Shown piece after piece: positions 46,720 to 54,587 of a DNA stretch of 64,000 nucleotides. The notes below the pieces were generated by a model. That model was not told where the DNA came from. It did not search any database and worked only from the letters and a program-made list of their open reading frames with translations. Source of the DNA: Variovorax sp. EL159 (GTDB taxonomy: Bacteria; Pseudomonadota; Gammaproteobacteria; Burkholderiales; Burkholderiaceae_C); NCBI RefSeq assembly GCF_900100965.1, contig NZ_FMUJ01000003.1, positions 186,001-250,000 of the forward strand, read 5' to 3'. The translations under genes were made by a program, and so were the position numbers. How positions within the stretch are numbered: position 1 is the first letter of the stretch; every line of letters begins with the position of its first letter.

Positions 46720-47907
46720 TCAGGACTTCATCGCGCACTTGGCGGCCGAGCTGTCCTGGTAGTTCTGGAACACGGTGCCGATCACCTTGTTGGCGATGCG
46801 CCCGTTGGCGTCCTTGGCGATCACGCGCAGGTAGTAGTTCTGGATGGGGAAGTTGTTCGGCCCATAGCGGAAATCGCCCCGCACCGACTTGTAGTTCGCG
46901 GCCTTGATTGCCTTGAGCAGCGCGGGCTTGTCGGCCACCTTGCCGCCGATGTCGCGCACGGCCGCGTCCATGGCCATCAGCACGTCGTAGGCCTGGCCCG
47001 CATAGAACGACGGGTTGCGCCCGTTGTTCTGCTGCCGGAAGGCGGCCACGAAGCGCTGGTTGGCCGGGTTGTCGAGGTCGAACGACCAGTGCGCGGTGTT
47101 GAAGAGCCCGAGCATCGGCTCGCCCACGGCCGGGATCATGTCTTCATCGGCCGAGAACGCGGTGGAGATCAGCGCCACGTCTTTCGACAGCCCCGCGGCA
47201 ACAAACTGCTTGATGAAGCTCACGCCCATGGCACCGGGCAGGAAGAAGTAGAGCGCCTCGGGTTTCGACGCGCGGATCTGCGCGAGCTCGGCCGAGTAGT
47301 CGAGCTGCCCGAGCTTGGTGTACAGCTCGTCGCCCACCGTGCCCTTGAAGGTGTGCTTGAAGCCGTTGATGGCGTCCTTGCCGCCGGGGTAGCTGGGCGC
47401 GATCATCGCGACCTTCTTGAACCCCTTGTCGGAGGCGAACTTGCCGGCCGATTCGTAGTACGCGTCGTTGGGGTACGACGCGCCGAAGAAGTACGGGTTG
47501 CAGCGCGCACCCGAATAGTCGCTCGGCCCCGCGTTGCTCGACAGGTACGGCACCTTGGCGGCGAAGAGCGGTGGGCCCACGGCCAGCGCGACCGACGAGC
47601 CGACGGGCCCGGTGAACAGGTCGATCTTGTCGCGCAGCAGCATGCGGTCGACCACCTGCCGGGCCGTCTCGGGGTTGCCGGCGGTGTCGGCCTCGACGAA
47701 CTCGACCGGCACGCCACCGAGCTTGCCGCCCAGCTGCTTCATCGCGACGGCGAAGCCGGCCTTGGCCTCGGCGCCGCCGACGGCGAACGGGCCTGAAAGG
47801 TCCATCGCGAGACCGACCTTGACGGCCGGTGCCTGCGCTTGTGATGCCGATGCGCCAGTGACGACGGCGATGGCCAACAAGGCTGTTCTGATGCTTGCCT
47901 GCGACAT
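46720..47907 (-). CDS. Branched-chain-amino-acid-type ABC transporter substrate-binding protein
   Basis: 395-residue periplasmic binding protein of the LivK/aromatic-acid type. A signal peptide (ALLAIAVVTGASASQA) precedes the lobes (VKVGLAMDLSGPFAVGGAEA, VPYLSSNAGPSDYSG, FKKVAMIAPSYPGGKDAING). GAGAGGAGA precedes the ATG at 47907. No permease or ATPase genes are in the window, so it is an orphan or shares another transporter. It is divergent from the dioxygenase operon and probably captures the aromatic substrate or a precursor. Confidence 0.9.
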   Translation of the reverse strand: MSQASIRTALLAIAVVTGASASQAQAPAVKVGLAMDLSGPFAVGGAEAKAGFAVAMKQLGGKLGGVPVEFVEADTAGNPETARQVVDRMLLRDKIDLFTGPVGSSVALAVGPPLFAAKVPYLSSNAGPSDYSGARCNPYFFGASYPNDAYYESAGKFASDKGFKKVAMIAPSYPGGKDAINGFKHTFKGTVGDELYTKLGQLDYSAELAQIRASKPEALYFFLPGAMGVSFIKQFVAAGLSKDVALISTAFSADEDMIPAVGEPMLGLFNTAHWSFDLDNPANQRFVAAFRQQNNGRNPSFYAGQAYDVLMAMDAAVRDIGGKVADKPALLKAIKAANYKSVRGDFRYGPNNFPIQNYYLRVIAKDANGRIANKVIGTVFQNYQDSSAAKCAMKS

Positions 47908-48001
47908 GAAAAATCTCCTCTCGGGGTGATTCGGGTGACGTGGGGGATGCGAAGCGCGGGTCGGAGTCTGCGTGCCGCCATGGCGGGCGGCTATCCGCTT
48001 T

Positions 48002-48022
48002 GTGCAGCGAGGCGGCCTGCAC
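48002..48022. promoter_or_regulatory. Inverted repeat in the binding-protein / dioxygenase divergent region
   Basis: GTGCAG (48002-48007) and CTGCAC (48017-48022) are perfect inverted copies with 9 bases between them. The symmetry extends to 8 of 10 bases per arm. It lies about 93 bases before the dioxygenase operon and 95 bases before the binding-protein start. It could be an operator for the AraC protein or another regulator. Confidence 0.45.
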
Positions 48023-48114
48023 GAAATGGACAGACAGCGGGGAGGGCGCTGCCCAGAATGCCCCGCAAACCCCACCTGTTTCCATCACATCCACCACTTC
48101 GAGAGACACCCACG

Positions 48115-49377
48115 ATGAGTCAGTACATCGACATCCCGGCCACCGACGGCGGCCAGACCTTTCGCGGCTACTTGGCCTTGCCGGCCTCGGGGCGCGGCCC
48201 CGGCATCGTGCTGTGCCAGGAGATCTTCGGCATCAACGACTACGTGCGCGAGGTGGCCGATCTCTATGCCGAAGAAGGCTACGTGGTGCTGGCGCCCGAC
48301 CTGTTCTGGCGGATGGAGCCGAACGTCGACCTGGGCTATTCGCCGGAAGACTGGCAGCGCGCCTTCGGCTTCTTCCAGAAGTTCGACATCGCCGCCGGCA
48401 TTGCGGACGTCACTGCCAGCGTGAAGGCGCTGCGCGCGCACCCGGCCTGCACCGGCAAGGTCGGCGCGCTGGGCTTTTGCCTGGGCGGCAAGCTGGCCTA
48501 CCTGGCGGCCGCGCATTCGGGTGTGGACGCGGCCGTGGGCTACTACGGCGTCGGCATCGAGGCGGCGCTCGACCTGGTGCCCAAGATCGAATGCCCGATC
48601 GCGCTGCACTTCGCCGAACTCGACAAGTTCTGCCCGGCCGAGGCACGCGCCCAGGTGCTCGACGCCTTCGCCGGCAAGCCGGGTGCGCAGATGTATGTGT
48701 ACCCCGGCGTGGACCACGCGTTCGCGCGCACCGGCGGCGAGCATTTCGACAAGCCTTCCACCCTGATGGCGCACCAGCGCTCCATGGCGCTGTTCAAAGA
48801 AGCCATCGGCCCCGTCTACGACCTGTCGGCGCTCTGGGACAAGCACTGCGAGTACGAGTTCGCCACGCGCGACGTGGTCGCCACCATGGCCACGATGGTG
48901 AGCGAGCCCTACGTCAACCACATCCCGACCATGACCGGTGGGGTGGGGGCCAAGGAGCTGTCGCGCTTCTACAAGCACCACTTCATTCCGAGCACGCCGC
49001 CGGACACGCGGCTCACGCCCATCTCGCGCACCGTGGGCGCGACGCAGATCGTCGACGAAATGCTGTTCTGCTTCACCCACACGGTCGAGATCGACTGGAT
49101 GCTGCCGGGCATCGCGCCCACCGGCAAGCCGGTGGAAATTCCGCTTGTGGCCATCGTGAAGTTTCGGGGCGACAAGCTTTATCACGAGCACATCTACTGG
49201 GACCAGGCCAGCGTGCTCGCGCAGATCGGCCTGCTCGACACCCAGGGCCTGCCGGTGGCCGGCGTGGAAACCGCGCGCAAGCTGGTCGATGAAAAGCAGC
49301 CGTCGAACACGTTGATGCCGCGCTGGTCGAAGTCGAACGGGCTGACCATCGCCGACCCCGCGCTGCCTCTGGGATGA
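48115..49377 (+). CDS. Dienelactone hydrolase fused to a SnoaL/NTF2-like domain
   Basis: 420-residue two-domain protein. Residues about 1-235 are a dienelactone hydrolase: IVLCQEIFGINDYVREVADL, nucleophile Cys in GALGFCLGGKLAYLAAAHSG, Asp in AELDKFCPAEA and His in YPGVDHAFARTG form the Cys-Asp-His triad. Residues about 245-405 look like a SnoaL/NTF2 fold (LSRFYKHHFIPSTPPDTRL, THTVEIDWMLPGIAPTGKPV, GDKLYHEHIYWDQASVLAQI). It opens the catabolic operon, with its stop overlapping the reductase start, so a hydrolytic step on a lactone or enol-lactone intermediate is likely. Confidence 0.85.
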   Translation: MSQYIDIPATDGGQTFRGYLALPASGRGPGIVLCQEIFGINDYVREVADLYAEEGYVVLAPDLFWRMEPNVDLGYSPEDWQRAFGFFQKFDIAAGIADVTASVKALRAHPACTGKVGALGFCLGGKLAYLAAAHSGVDAAVGYYGVGIEAALDLVPKIECPIALHFAELDKFCPAEARAQVLDAFAGKPGAQMYVYPGVDHAFARTGGEHFDKPSTLMAHQRSMALFKEAIGPVYDLSALWDKHCEYEFATRDVVATMATMVSEPYVNHIPTMTGGVGAKELSRFYKHHFIPSTPPDTRLTPISRTVGATQIVDEMLFCFTHTVEIDWMLPGIAPTGKPVEIPLVAIVKFRGDKLYHEHIYWDQASVLAQIGLLDTQGLPVAGVETARKLVDEKQPSNTLMPRWSKSNGLTIADPALPLG

Positions 49378-50339
49378 AAGAAGCCGACGCCATGCTGGAA
49401 CTCGTGGTGGCGGCGGTGAAGCCGCTCACGCCGACCATCACGTCCTTCGTGCTGCGCGATGCGCGAGGCGGTGCGTTGCCGCCGTTCGCGCCGGGCGCGC
49501 ACCTGGGCGTGCAGGTGGTCCAGCCCAATGGGCGCACAGGGCAGCGTGCCTATTCGCTGGTGGCGCCGCACACCGGCGAAGACTGCTACGAGATCGCCGT
49601 GCTCCGCGAGCCGCAAGGCGCGGGCGGCTCCGCCTGGATGCATGGCTTGGCGCAGGGCGCCGTCATTGCCACGCACCCGCCCCGCAACGACTTCGCACTG
49701 CACAAGGGAAGCGCGCCGCCCTTGCTGATCGCCGGCGGCATCGGCATCACGCCGCTGCTGTGCATGGCGAGGGCGCTGGCGGCCGAAGGGCTGCCCTTCG
49801 ACTTTCACTACGCCACCCGCAGCGAAGAGTCCACGGCCTACCTGCATGAAGTGCGCGCGCTGGGCGGGCATGTAGTTCACGATGGCGGCGACCCGTCGCG
49901 CGGGCTGGCACTGAACGCGGTGCTGGCGCGCCCGCAACCGGGCCGCCATCTGCATGTGTGCGGCCCCCGGGGCATGGTGCAGGCCGTGGTGGACACGGCC
50001 CGCGCGCTCGGATGGCCCGACGACCACGTGCACTGCGAACTGTTCGCCGGTGCCCTCGAACAGACGGGCGACACGGCCTTCGAGGTGCGCACCCTGCGCT
50101 CGGGCAAGACACTGACCGTTTCACCCCAACAGAGCCTGCTCGACGTGCTCATCGCCGCCGGGCTCGACCCCTTGTACGACTGCCGCCAGGGCGACTGCGG
50201 CGTGTGCGCCGTCGATGTGGTCGAGGGCATTCCCGACCACCGCGACCACAACCTCAGCGAACGCGAGAAGGCCGAAGGCCGGACCCTGTGCACCTGCGTG
50301 TCGCGCGCGAAGACGCCGCACCTGGTGCTCGACATCTGA
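49374..50339 (+). CDS. Phthalate-dioxygenase-type reductase (FMN, 2Fe-2S)
   Basis: 321-residue electron-transfer subunit of the class IA/PDR type. An N-terminal FMN-binding barrel (QRAYSLVAPHTGEDCYEIAV) and a NAD-binding domain (LLIAGGIGITPLLCMARALA, LHVCGPRGMVQAVVDTAR) precede a C-terminal plant-type ferredoxin domain with the 2Fe-2S cysteines in YDCRQGDCGVCAVDVVEG and TLCTCVSRAK. It passes electrons from NADH to the Rieske oxygenase encoded next. ATGA overlap with the hydrolase gene; 27 bases separate it from the alpha subunit. Confidence 0.92.
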   Translation: MKEADAMLELVVAAVKPLTPTITSFVLRDARGGALPPFAPGAHLGVQVVQPNGRTGQRAYSLVAPHTGEDCYEIAVLREPQGAGGSAWMHGLAQGAVIATHPPRNDFALHKGSAPPLLIAGGIGITPLLCMARALAAEGLPFDFHYATRSEESTAYLHEVRALGGHVVHDGGDPSRGLALNAVLARPQPGRHLHVCGPRGMVQAVVDTARALGWPDDHVHCELFAGALEQTGDTAFEVRTLRSGKTLTVSPQQSLLDVLIAAGLDPLYDCRQGDCGVCAVDVVEGIPDHRDHNLSEREKAEGRTLCTCVSRAKTPHLVLDI

Positions 50340-50366
50340 CGACGAAGTTTCAGGAGACCCACCCCC

Positions 50367-51680
50367 ATGACGACAACCACCATCGACCTGCAGGCGCTCG
50401 TGCAGCCTGACCGCGTGCACAAGCGCGTCTACACCGACCCCGCCATCTTCGAGCTGGAAATGGACCGCGTCTTCGGCCAGGCCTGGCTGTACGTGGGCCA
50501 CGAAAGCCAGGTGCCGAACGTCGGCGACTACTTCACCACGCGCCTGGGCCGCGAGCCCGTGGTGATGGTGCGCCATACCGACGGCGAAGTGAACGTGCTG
50601 TACAACCGCTGCCCGCACAAGGGCGCCAAGATCGTGCCCGACGGCAGCGGCAGCGCCGGCAAGTTCCTGCGGTGCCTCTACCACGGCTGGACTTTCAAGT
50701 GCGACGGCAGCCTGCTGTCGGTGCCGCTGCGCAGCGGCTATGAAGACACGGCGCTCGACCTCAAGGACGGGTCGCACTCGGTGCGCAAGGTGGCGCGCGT
50801 GGCAAGCCATCGCGGCTTCGTGTTCGCGAGCCTGTCCGAAGACGGCCCCGGGCTGACGGAGTTTCTGGGCGGCGTGGCGACCTCGCTCGACAATTTCTGC
50901 GACCGCGCCCCCGATGGCGAGGTGGAAGTGGCCGGCGGCGTGCAGCGCGTGATCCAGCGCAACAACTGGAAGATCTTCTTCGAGAACCTGCACGACACCA
51001 TCCACGCGGTGGCCACGCACGAATCGTCGTGGCGCGCGGCCAAGGAAGAGTACGAAGCCATGCCGGCCGGCACGCGCAAGCCCTTCGAGGTGGTGATCGT
51101 CGACGGCAACGGCGAGCCGCTGGAGTTCTGGGCCAACCTCGAACTCAAGGGCTACGACCACGGCCACGGCTTCATGGAAGGCATCTTCGTGCCGCCCACC
51201 GATCCGGTGAGCCTGGCCTACGTGGCGTCGCTCGAAGCGAGCCAGGGCGCGCAGCGTGCCGACGAGATTCTTCGCGTGAACCGGCACAACACCATCGTGT
51301 ACCCGAGCTGCTCGCCGCACACTTCGTTCCAGCAGATCCGCGTGATCCGGCCGCTGTCGGTCGACCGCACGCTGGTCGAGATCTTCAGCTTCAGGCTGAA
51401 GGGCGCGCCGGAGGCGAGCTTCCAGCGCACGCTGAAATACACCAACATCGTCAATTCACCCTCGTCGAACGTGATGCCCGACGACCTGGAGGCCTACAAC
51501 CGCGTGCAGGAGGGGTTGGGCTCCGACGGCGGCGACTGGGTCAGCATGCACCGCGCGGCCGGGCGCGACCAGCCCCTGCCGGGCGGGCGCTCCTCCACCG
51601 GCAACAGCGAGATGCCGTCGCGCAACATGTTTGCCGCCTGGGCGTCGTACATGGGCGTGCAGGCCGGAGGTGCAGCATGA
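50367..51680 (+). CDS. Aromatic-ring-hydroxylating dioxygenase alpha subunit (Rieske)
   Basis: 437-residue catalytic subunit. The Rieske 2Fe-2S site is YNRCPHKGAKIV and CLYHGWTFKCDG. The mononuclear iron site is in NNWKIFFENLHDTIHAVATH (Asp and two His). Overall it resembles benzoate/anthranilate-type large subunits (RVHKRVYTDPAIFELEMDRV, AWLYVGHESQVPNVGDYFTT). AGGAGA lies upstream of the ATG. The substrate cannot be fixed from sequence alone; the AraC regulator, Liv-type binding protein and SDR point to an aromatic acid. Confidence 0.93.
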   Translation: MTTTTIDLQALVQPDRVHKRVYTDPAIFELEMDRVFGQAWLYVGHESQVPNVGDYFTTRLGREPVVMVRHTDGEVNVLYNRCPHKGAKIVPDGSGSAGKFLRCLYHGWTFKCDGSLLSVPLRSGYEDTALDLKDGSHSVRKVARVASHRGFVFASLSEDGPGLTEFLGGVATSLDNFCDRAPDGEVEVAGGVQRVIQRNNWKIFFENLHDTIHAVATHESSWRAAKEEYEAMPAGTRKPFEVVIVDGNGEPLEFWANLELKGYDHGHGFMEGIFVPPTDPVSLAYVASLEASQGAQRADEILRVNRHNTIVYPSCSPHTSFQQIRVIRPLSVDRTLVEIFSFRLKGAPEASFQRTLKYTNIVNSPSSNVMPDDLEAYNRVQEGLGSDGGDWVSMHRAAGRDQPLPGGRSSTGNSEMPSRNMFAAWASYMGVQAGGAA

Positions 51681-52162
51681 ACTTCAACGACTGGCACGAG
51701 CAGCAGGAGATCACCCAGTTCCTGCACCACGAGGCACGCCTCCTGGACGAACACCGCTGGGACGAATGGCAGCGCCTCTTCACGCCCGACGGGCTGTACT
51801 GGGTGCCGCTGGTGCACGGGCAGACCGACCACATCAACCACGCGTCGCTGTTCTGCGAAGACGCCTTGCTGCGCTCGATGCGGGCGCGGCGGCTCGAACA
51901 GGCGCGCGCCTATTCGCAGCAGCCACCCACGCGCACGGTGCATGTGCTGGGCAACATCGCGCTCGAATCGCGCAGTGAGACCGGGTGCGTCGTGCGCTCG
52001 ACCTTCCTGCTGCTCGAATGGCGCAAGACCGAGCAGCGCAGCTTCGGCGGCAGCGTGCTGCACACCCTGCGGCGCGAAGGCGGCGAACTGCGCATGCAGA
52101 CCAAGCGCGTTGACCTGGTCAACTGCGACGCGCCGCACGAAGCCCTGCAGGTGTTCATGTGA
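51677..52162 (+). CDS. Aromatic-ring-hydroxylating dioxygenase beta subunit
   Basis: 161-residue small subunit with the NTF2-like fold of ring-hydroxylating dioxygenases (ITQFLHHEARLLDEHRWDEW, FTPDGLYWVPLVHGQTDHIN, LLLEWRKTEQRSFGGSVLHT). It forms an alpha3-beta3 assembly with the upstream gene. Start codon and the alpha stop overlap in ATGA; its own stop overlaps the isochorismatase-fold GTG start. Confidence 0.92.
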   Translation: MNFNDWHEQQEITQFLHHEARLLDEHRWDEWQRLFTPDGLYWVPLVHGQTDHINHASLFCEDALLRSMRARRLEQARAYSQQPPTRTVHVLGNIALESRSETGCVVRSTFLLLEWRKTEQRSFGGSVLHTLRREGGELRMQTKRVDLVNCDAPHEALQVFM

Positions 52163-52752
52163 CGGCCGCGCTGCTGGCCATGCACTACCAGAACGACGTG
52201 TTGCACGTCGATGGCAAGGTGCGGGTGGGCGTGGCGGCCGACGACCCCGCGCGGCCCCGGCTGATCGCCTCGGCCGCGCGCCTGATCGCCGGTGCGCGGG
52301 CGAACGGCGTGCCGGTGATCTTCGTGCGCATCGCCTTCGCGCCCGGCTATGCGGACTGCCTGCGCAACTGCACGCTGTTCCGGCGCGTGGCCGAAACGGG
52401 TGCGGTGCTCGACGGGTCGTGGGGCGCGGAGTTCTATGACGAACTCGCGCCGCTGCCGGGCGAAGCCATCGTCACGCACAAGAGGAACAACCCGTTCTGG
52501 GCCAGCGGGCTCGAAGAAGCCGTGCGCCGCACGGGCGCCTCGCGCCTCTATGTTGCGGGCATCGCGACCAATCACGTGGTCGAGCATGGCGCGCGCCACG
52601 CCAGCGACCTGGGCTACGACGTGGCGGTGGTTGCAGATGCCTGCAGCACCGCACACGCGCATCTGCACGCAGCCAGCCTCGAAACGCTGGCGATGCTCGC
52701 GGATGTGATGAACGTCGACAGCGCGATCGCGCAGATGGAGGCCACGCCATGA
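52159..52752 (+). CDS. Isochorismatase-fold protein with altered catalytic triad
   Basis: 197-residue cysteine-hydrolase/isochorismatase-fold protein. The usual Asp of the DMQNDF motif is His here (ALLAMHYQNDVLHVDG), and the usual Cys is Val (VAGIATNHVVEHGARHAS). The Lys remains in IVTHKRNNPFWASGL. Vinyl-ether-hydrolysing isochorismatases also lack the Cys, but loss of the Asp too is unusual. Its activity therefore cannot be inferred. Start is GTG 52159, coupled to the beta subunit; its stop overlaps the SDR start. Confidence 0.82.
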   Translation: MTAALLAMHYQNDVLHVDGKVRVGVAADDPARPRLIASAARLIAGARANGVPVIFVRIAFAPGYADCLRNCTLFRRVAETGAVLDGSWGAEFYDELAPLPGEAIVTHKRNNPFWASGLEEAVRRTGASRLYVAGIATNHVVEHGARHASDLGYDVAVVADACSTAHAHLHAASLETLAMLADVMNVDSAIAQMEATP

Positions 52753-53531
52753 ACCTCGAAGGAAAAGTCGCCATCGTCACTGGCGCAGCCGCGATGCTCG
52801 GCAGCGCCATCGTGCGGGCCTTCGTGCAGGGCGGGGCGCAAGTGTTCGCGGTCGACGTCGATAGCGTGCGCGGCGAGGCACTGCAGGCCGAGCTGGGCCC
52901 GCGCTGCCGCTTCGTGGCCTGCGACATCGCATCCGACACCGCGCTCGATGCGCTGGTGGCCGACGTGCTCGCCAGCGCGGGCCGCATCGACTTCCTGGTC
53001 AACAACGCGGTGGTCTACGGCGACAAGGGGCTGGAGGCTTCGCGCGGCGAATGGCTGCAGGCGCTCGATGTCAACCTCGTTTCCGGTGCGATGCTGCTGC
53101 AGAAGACCGCCGACGCATTGGCGGCGCAGGGCGGGGCGGTCGTGAACATGGGCAGCGTCGGGGGCAAGTTCGGCGCGGCGGGGCGGGCGCTCTATCCCGC
53201 GGCCAAGGCGGCGATCCTGCAGCTCACGCGCAACCAGGCGGCGAGCCTGGCGCCGCGGCGGGTGCGGGTGAACTCGGTGTCGCCGGGCTGGACGTGGTCG
53301 GACGCGCTGTCCCGCATGGCCGGCGGCGACCGGGCGCATGCGGACCGTGTCGCGGCGCCGATGCATCCGCTGGGCCGCGCGGGCGACACCGACGACGTCG
53401 CGCAGGTGGTGCTGTTCCTTTGCTCGGACGCCGCGCGCTTCGTGACGGGCGCGGACATTCCGGTCGATGGCGGCTTCTCGATGCTGGGACCGGACCAGGG
53501 CCGCTCGGCGCGGGACTGGTTCGGTGGGTAG
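52749..53531 (+). CDS. SDR-family dehydrogenase (candidate cis-diol dehydrogenase)
   Basis: 260-residue short-chain dehydrogenase with an intact active site: cofactor motif VAIVTGAAAMLGSAIVRAFV, NNA in FLVNNAVVYGD, catalytic Ser in VVNMGSVGGKFGAAG, YxxxK in ALYPAAKAAILQLTRNQAAS, and C-terminal FVTGADIPVDGGFSML. As the last gene of the dioxygenase operon it would oxidise the cis-dihydrodiol product to a catechol-type compound (inference). It is joined to the previous gene by ATGA. Confidence 0.9.
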   Translation: MNLEGKVAIVTGAAAMLGSAIVRAFVQGGAQVFAVDVDSVRGEALQAELGPRCRFVACDIASDTALDALVADVLASAGRIDFLVNNAVVYGDKGLEASRGEWLQALDVNLVSGAMLLQKTADALAAQGGAVVNMGSVGGKFGAAGRALYPAAKAAILQLTRNQAASLAPRRVRVNSVSPGWTWSDALSRMAGGDRAHADRVAAPMHPLGRAGDTDDVAQVVLFLCSDAARFVTGADIPVDGGFSMLGPDQGRSARDWFGG

Positions 53532-53539
53532 GCCGAACG

Positions 53540-53583
53540 GGCCGGCAGCAACGCCGGCCGCCGCATGGGGCCGTGACCCCATG
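53540..53583. terminator. Tandem hairpins between convergent SDR and cupredoxin genes
   Basis: GGCCGGC (53540-53546) / GCCGGCC (53553-53559) and CATGGGG (53564-53570) / CCCCATG (53577-53583) are two perfect 7-bp stems with 6-base loops. They sit in the 68-base gap between convergent genes. No T-run; probably a bidirectional stop. Confidence 0.45.
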
Positions 53584-53599
53584 GAAGCTGCGCGCCGGC

Positions 53600-54085
53600 C
53601 TACTTGCCGGACGCCTTGGCGACGCTCACGGCACCCTTCATGCCCATGTCGTAGTGGCCGGGCTGAAGGCAGCCGAAATCGACCTTGCCGGCCTTGGTGA
53701 ACTGCCAGACGATCTCGCCCGTCTTGCCGGGCGCGAGCGTGACCATGTTCGGCTCGGCATGTTCCATCTCGGGGTTCTTCTTCATCGCCTCGTAGTGCGC
53801 CTTCAGATCCTTCTCGGTGCCGAGCACGAGTTCGTGCTTCAGGTTGCCGGAGTTGGAGACGATGAAGCGCACGGTCTCGTTCTGCTTGACGTCGATGTTG
53901 GCGGGCGTGAAGCGCATTGAGTCGGTCATGTCGACCTTGACCGTGCGCGTGACCTTCGCCGCCACGCCGGGCTTGCCCACGGCGTCGTCGGCGGCGTGGC
54001 CGCCCGCATGGCTGCCGGCCGCGTTGGCGCTCGCGGCGGTGAATACGGAAAGGGCGAACAGGGCCAGAGAGTGAAGCGTTTTCAT
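53600..54085 (-). CDS. Periplasmic cupredoxin (plastocyanin/azurin-like copper protein)
   Basis: 161-residue blue-copper-fold protein. A signal peptide (ALFALSVFTAASANA) precedes a His-containing linker (GSHAGGHAADD) and the cupredoxin domain. Copper ligands are visible: His in SGNLKHELVLGT, and Cys, His and Met in FGCLQPGHYDMGMKGAVSVA. AAGGA precedes the ATG at 54085. It is a metal-resistance companion related to CopI/PcoE-neighbourhood cupredoxins. It belongs functionally with the cus/cop cluster 8 kb to the left. Confidence 0.88.
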   Translation of the reverse strand: MKTLHSLALFALSVFTAASANAAGSHAGGHAADDAVGKPGVAAKVTRTVKVDMTDSMRFTPANIDVKQNETVRFIVSNSGNLKHELVLGTEKDLKAHYEAMKKNPEMEHAEPNMVTLAPGKTGEIVWQFTKAGKVDFGCLQPGHYDMGMKGAVSVAKASGK

Positions 54086-54193
54086 GAAATTCCTTGTATG
54101 TCGGGGTATGTGAGGGGAAAAACCGGGAGCCAGATGAGCGGGCGCGCACGGCCGCACCCGCGACGGATCACGGGTGCAGAGGCACGGGCGCGC

Positions 54194-54526
54194 TCAGGCG
54201 CGAGGAGGTTTTTCGGGAACGCCGGGCACAAGGACCCGCAGGGCGCTGGGCCGCGCCGCCAGGTTCGCCGCCGGCAGATGAGGGAAGACCACGACGGATG
54301 CCGAAGGCATCAGCGCCGCCGCCTGGCAGGCGCCGCAGGTGCCGCACTTGTGGGCGGTATCACCATCCGGCGTGGCGTGGTCATGCGAAGAAGACGCGGC
54401 ATGCACAGCCTGCACGGCCGATGGTGGCGGTGTCGGCGCGCAGAACGCCTGGGACACGGCCGCGAACCCCTGGAAGGGAATCGCAAGCATCAACGCCCAC
54501 AGAAGCCACGCACGGAAACGACACAT
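54194..54526 (-). CDS. Small Cys/His-rich membrane-anchored protein (DUF2946-like)
   Basis: 110-residue protein with an N-terminal signal/anchor (AWLLWALMLAIPFQGFAAVS) and a metal-ligand-rich middle: SSSHDHATPDGDTAHKCGTC then GACQ. It resembles the small DUF2946-type proteins found among copper genes, but the match is loose. It lies 108 bases upstream of the cupredoxin gene on the same strand, so the two may be co-transcribed. ATG 54526 is chosen for the membrane segment. Confidence 0.6.
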   Translation of the reverse strand: MCRFRAWLLWALMLAIPFQGFAAVSQAFCAPTPPPSAVQAVHAASSSHDHATPDGDTAHKCGTCGACQAAALMPSASVVVFPHLPAANLAARPSALRVLVPGVPEKPPRA

Positions 54527-54560
54527 GCCAAAAATTTTATCGGCGCGTCGTCCGGCGGAG

Positions 54561-54576
54561 ATTACATGTTGGTAAT
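54561..54576. promoter_or_regulatory. Inverted repeat ATTAC-N6-GTAAT between metal genes
   Basis: ATTAC and GTAAT are perfect inverted copies with 6 bases between, in the 61-base divergent region shared by the Cys/His-rich protein gene and the ChrA-like gene. TTAC-N6-GTAA resembles response-regulator boxes found near metal-resistance genes. Confidence 0.45.
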
Positions 54577-54587
54577 GTGTGCGACCC

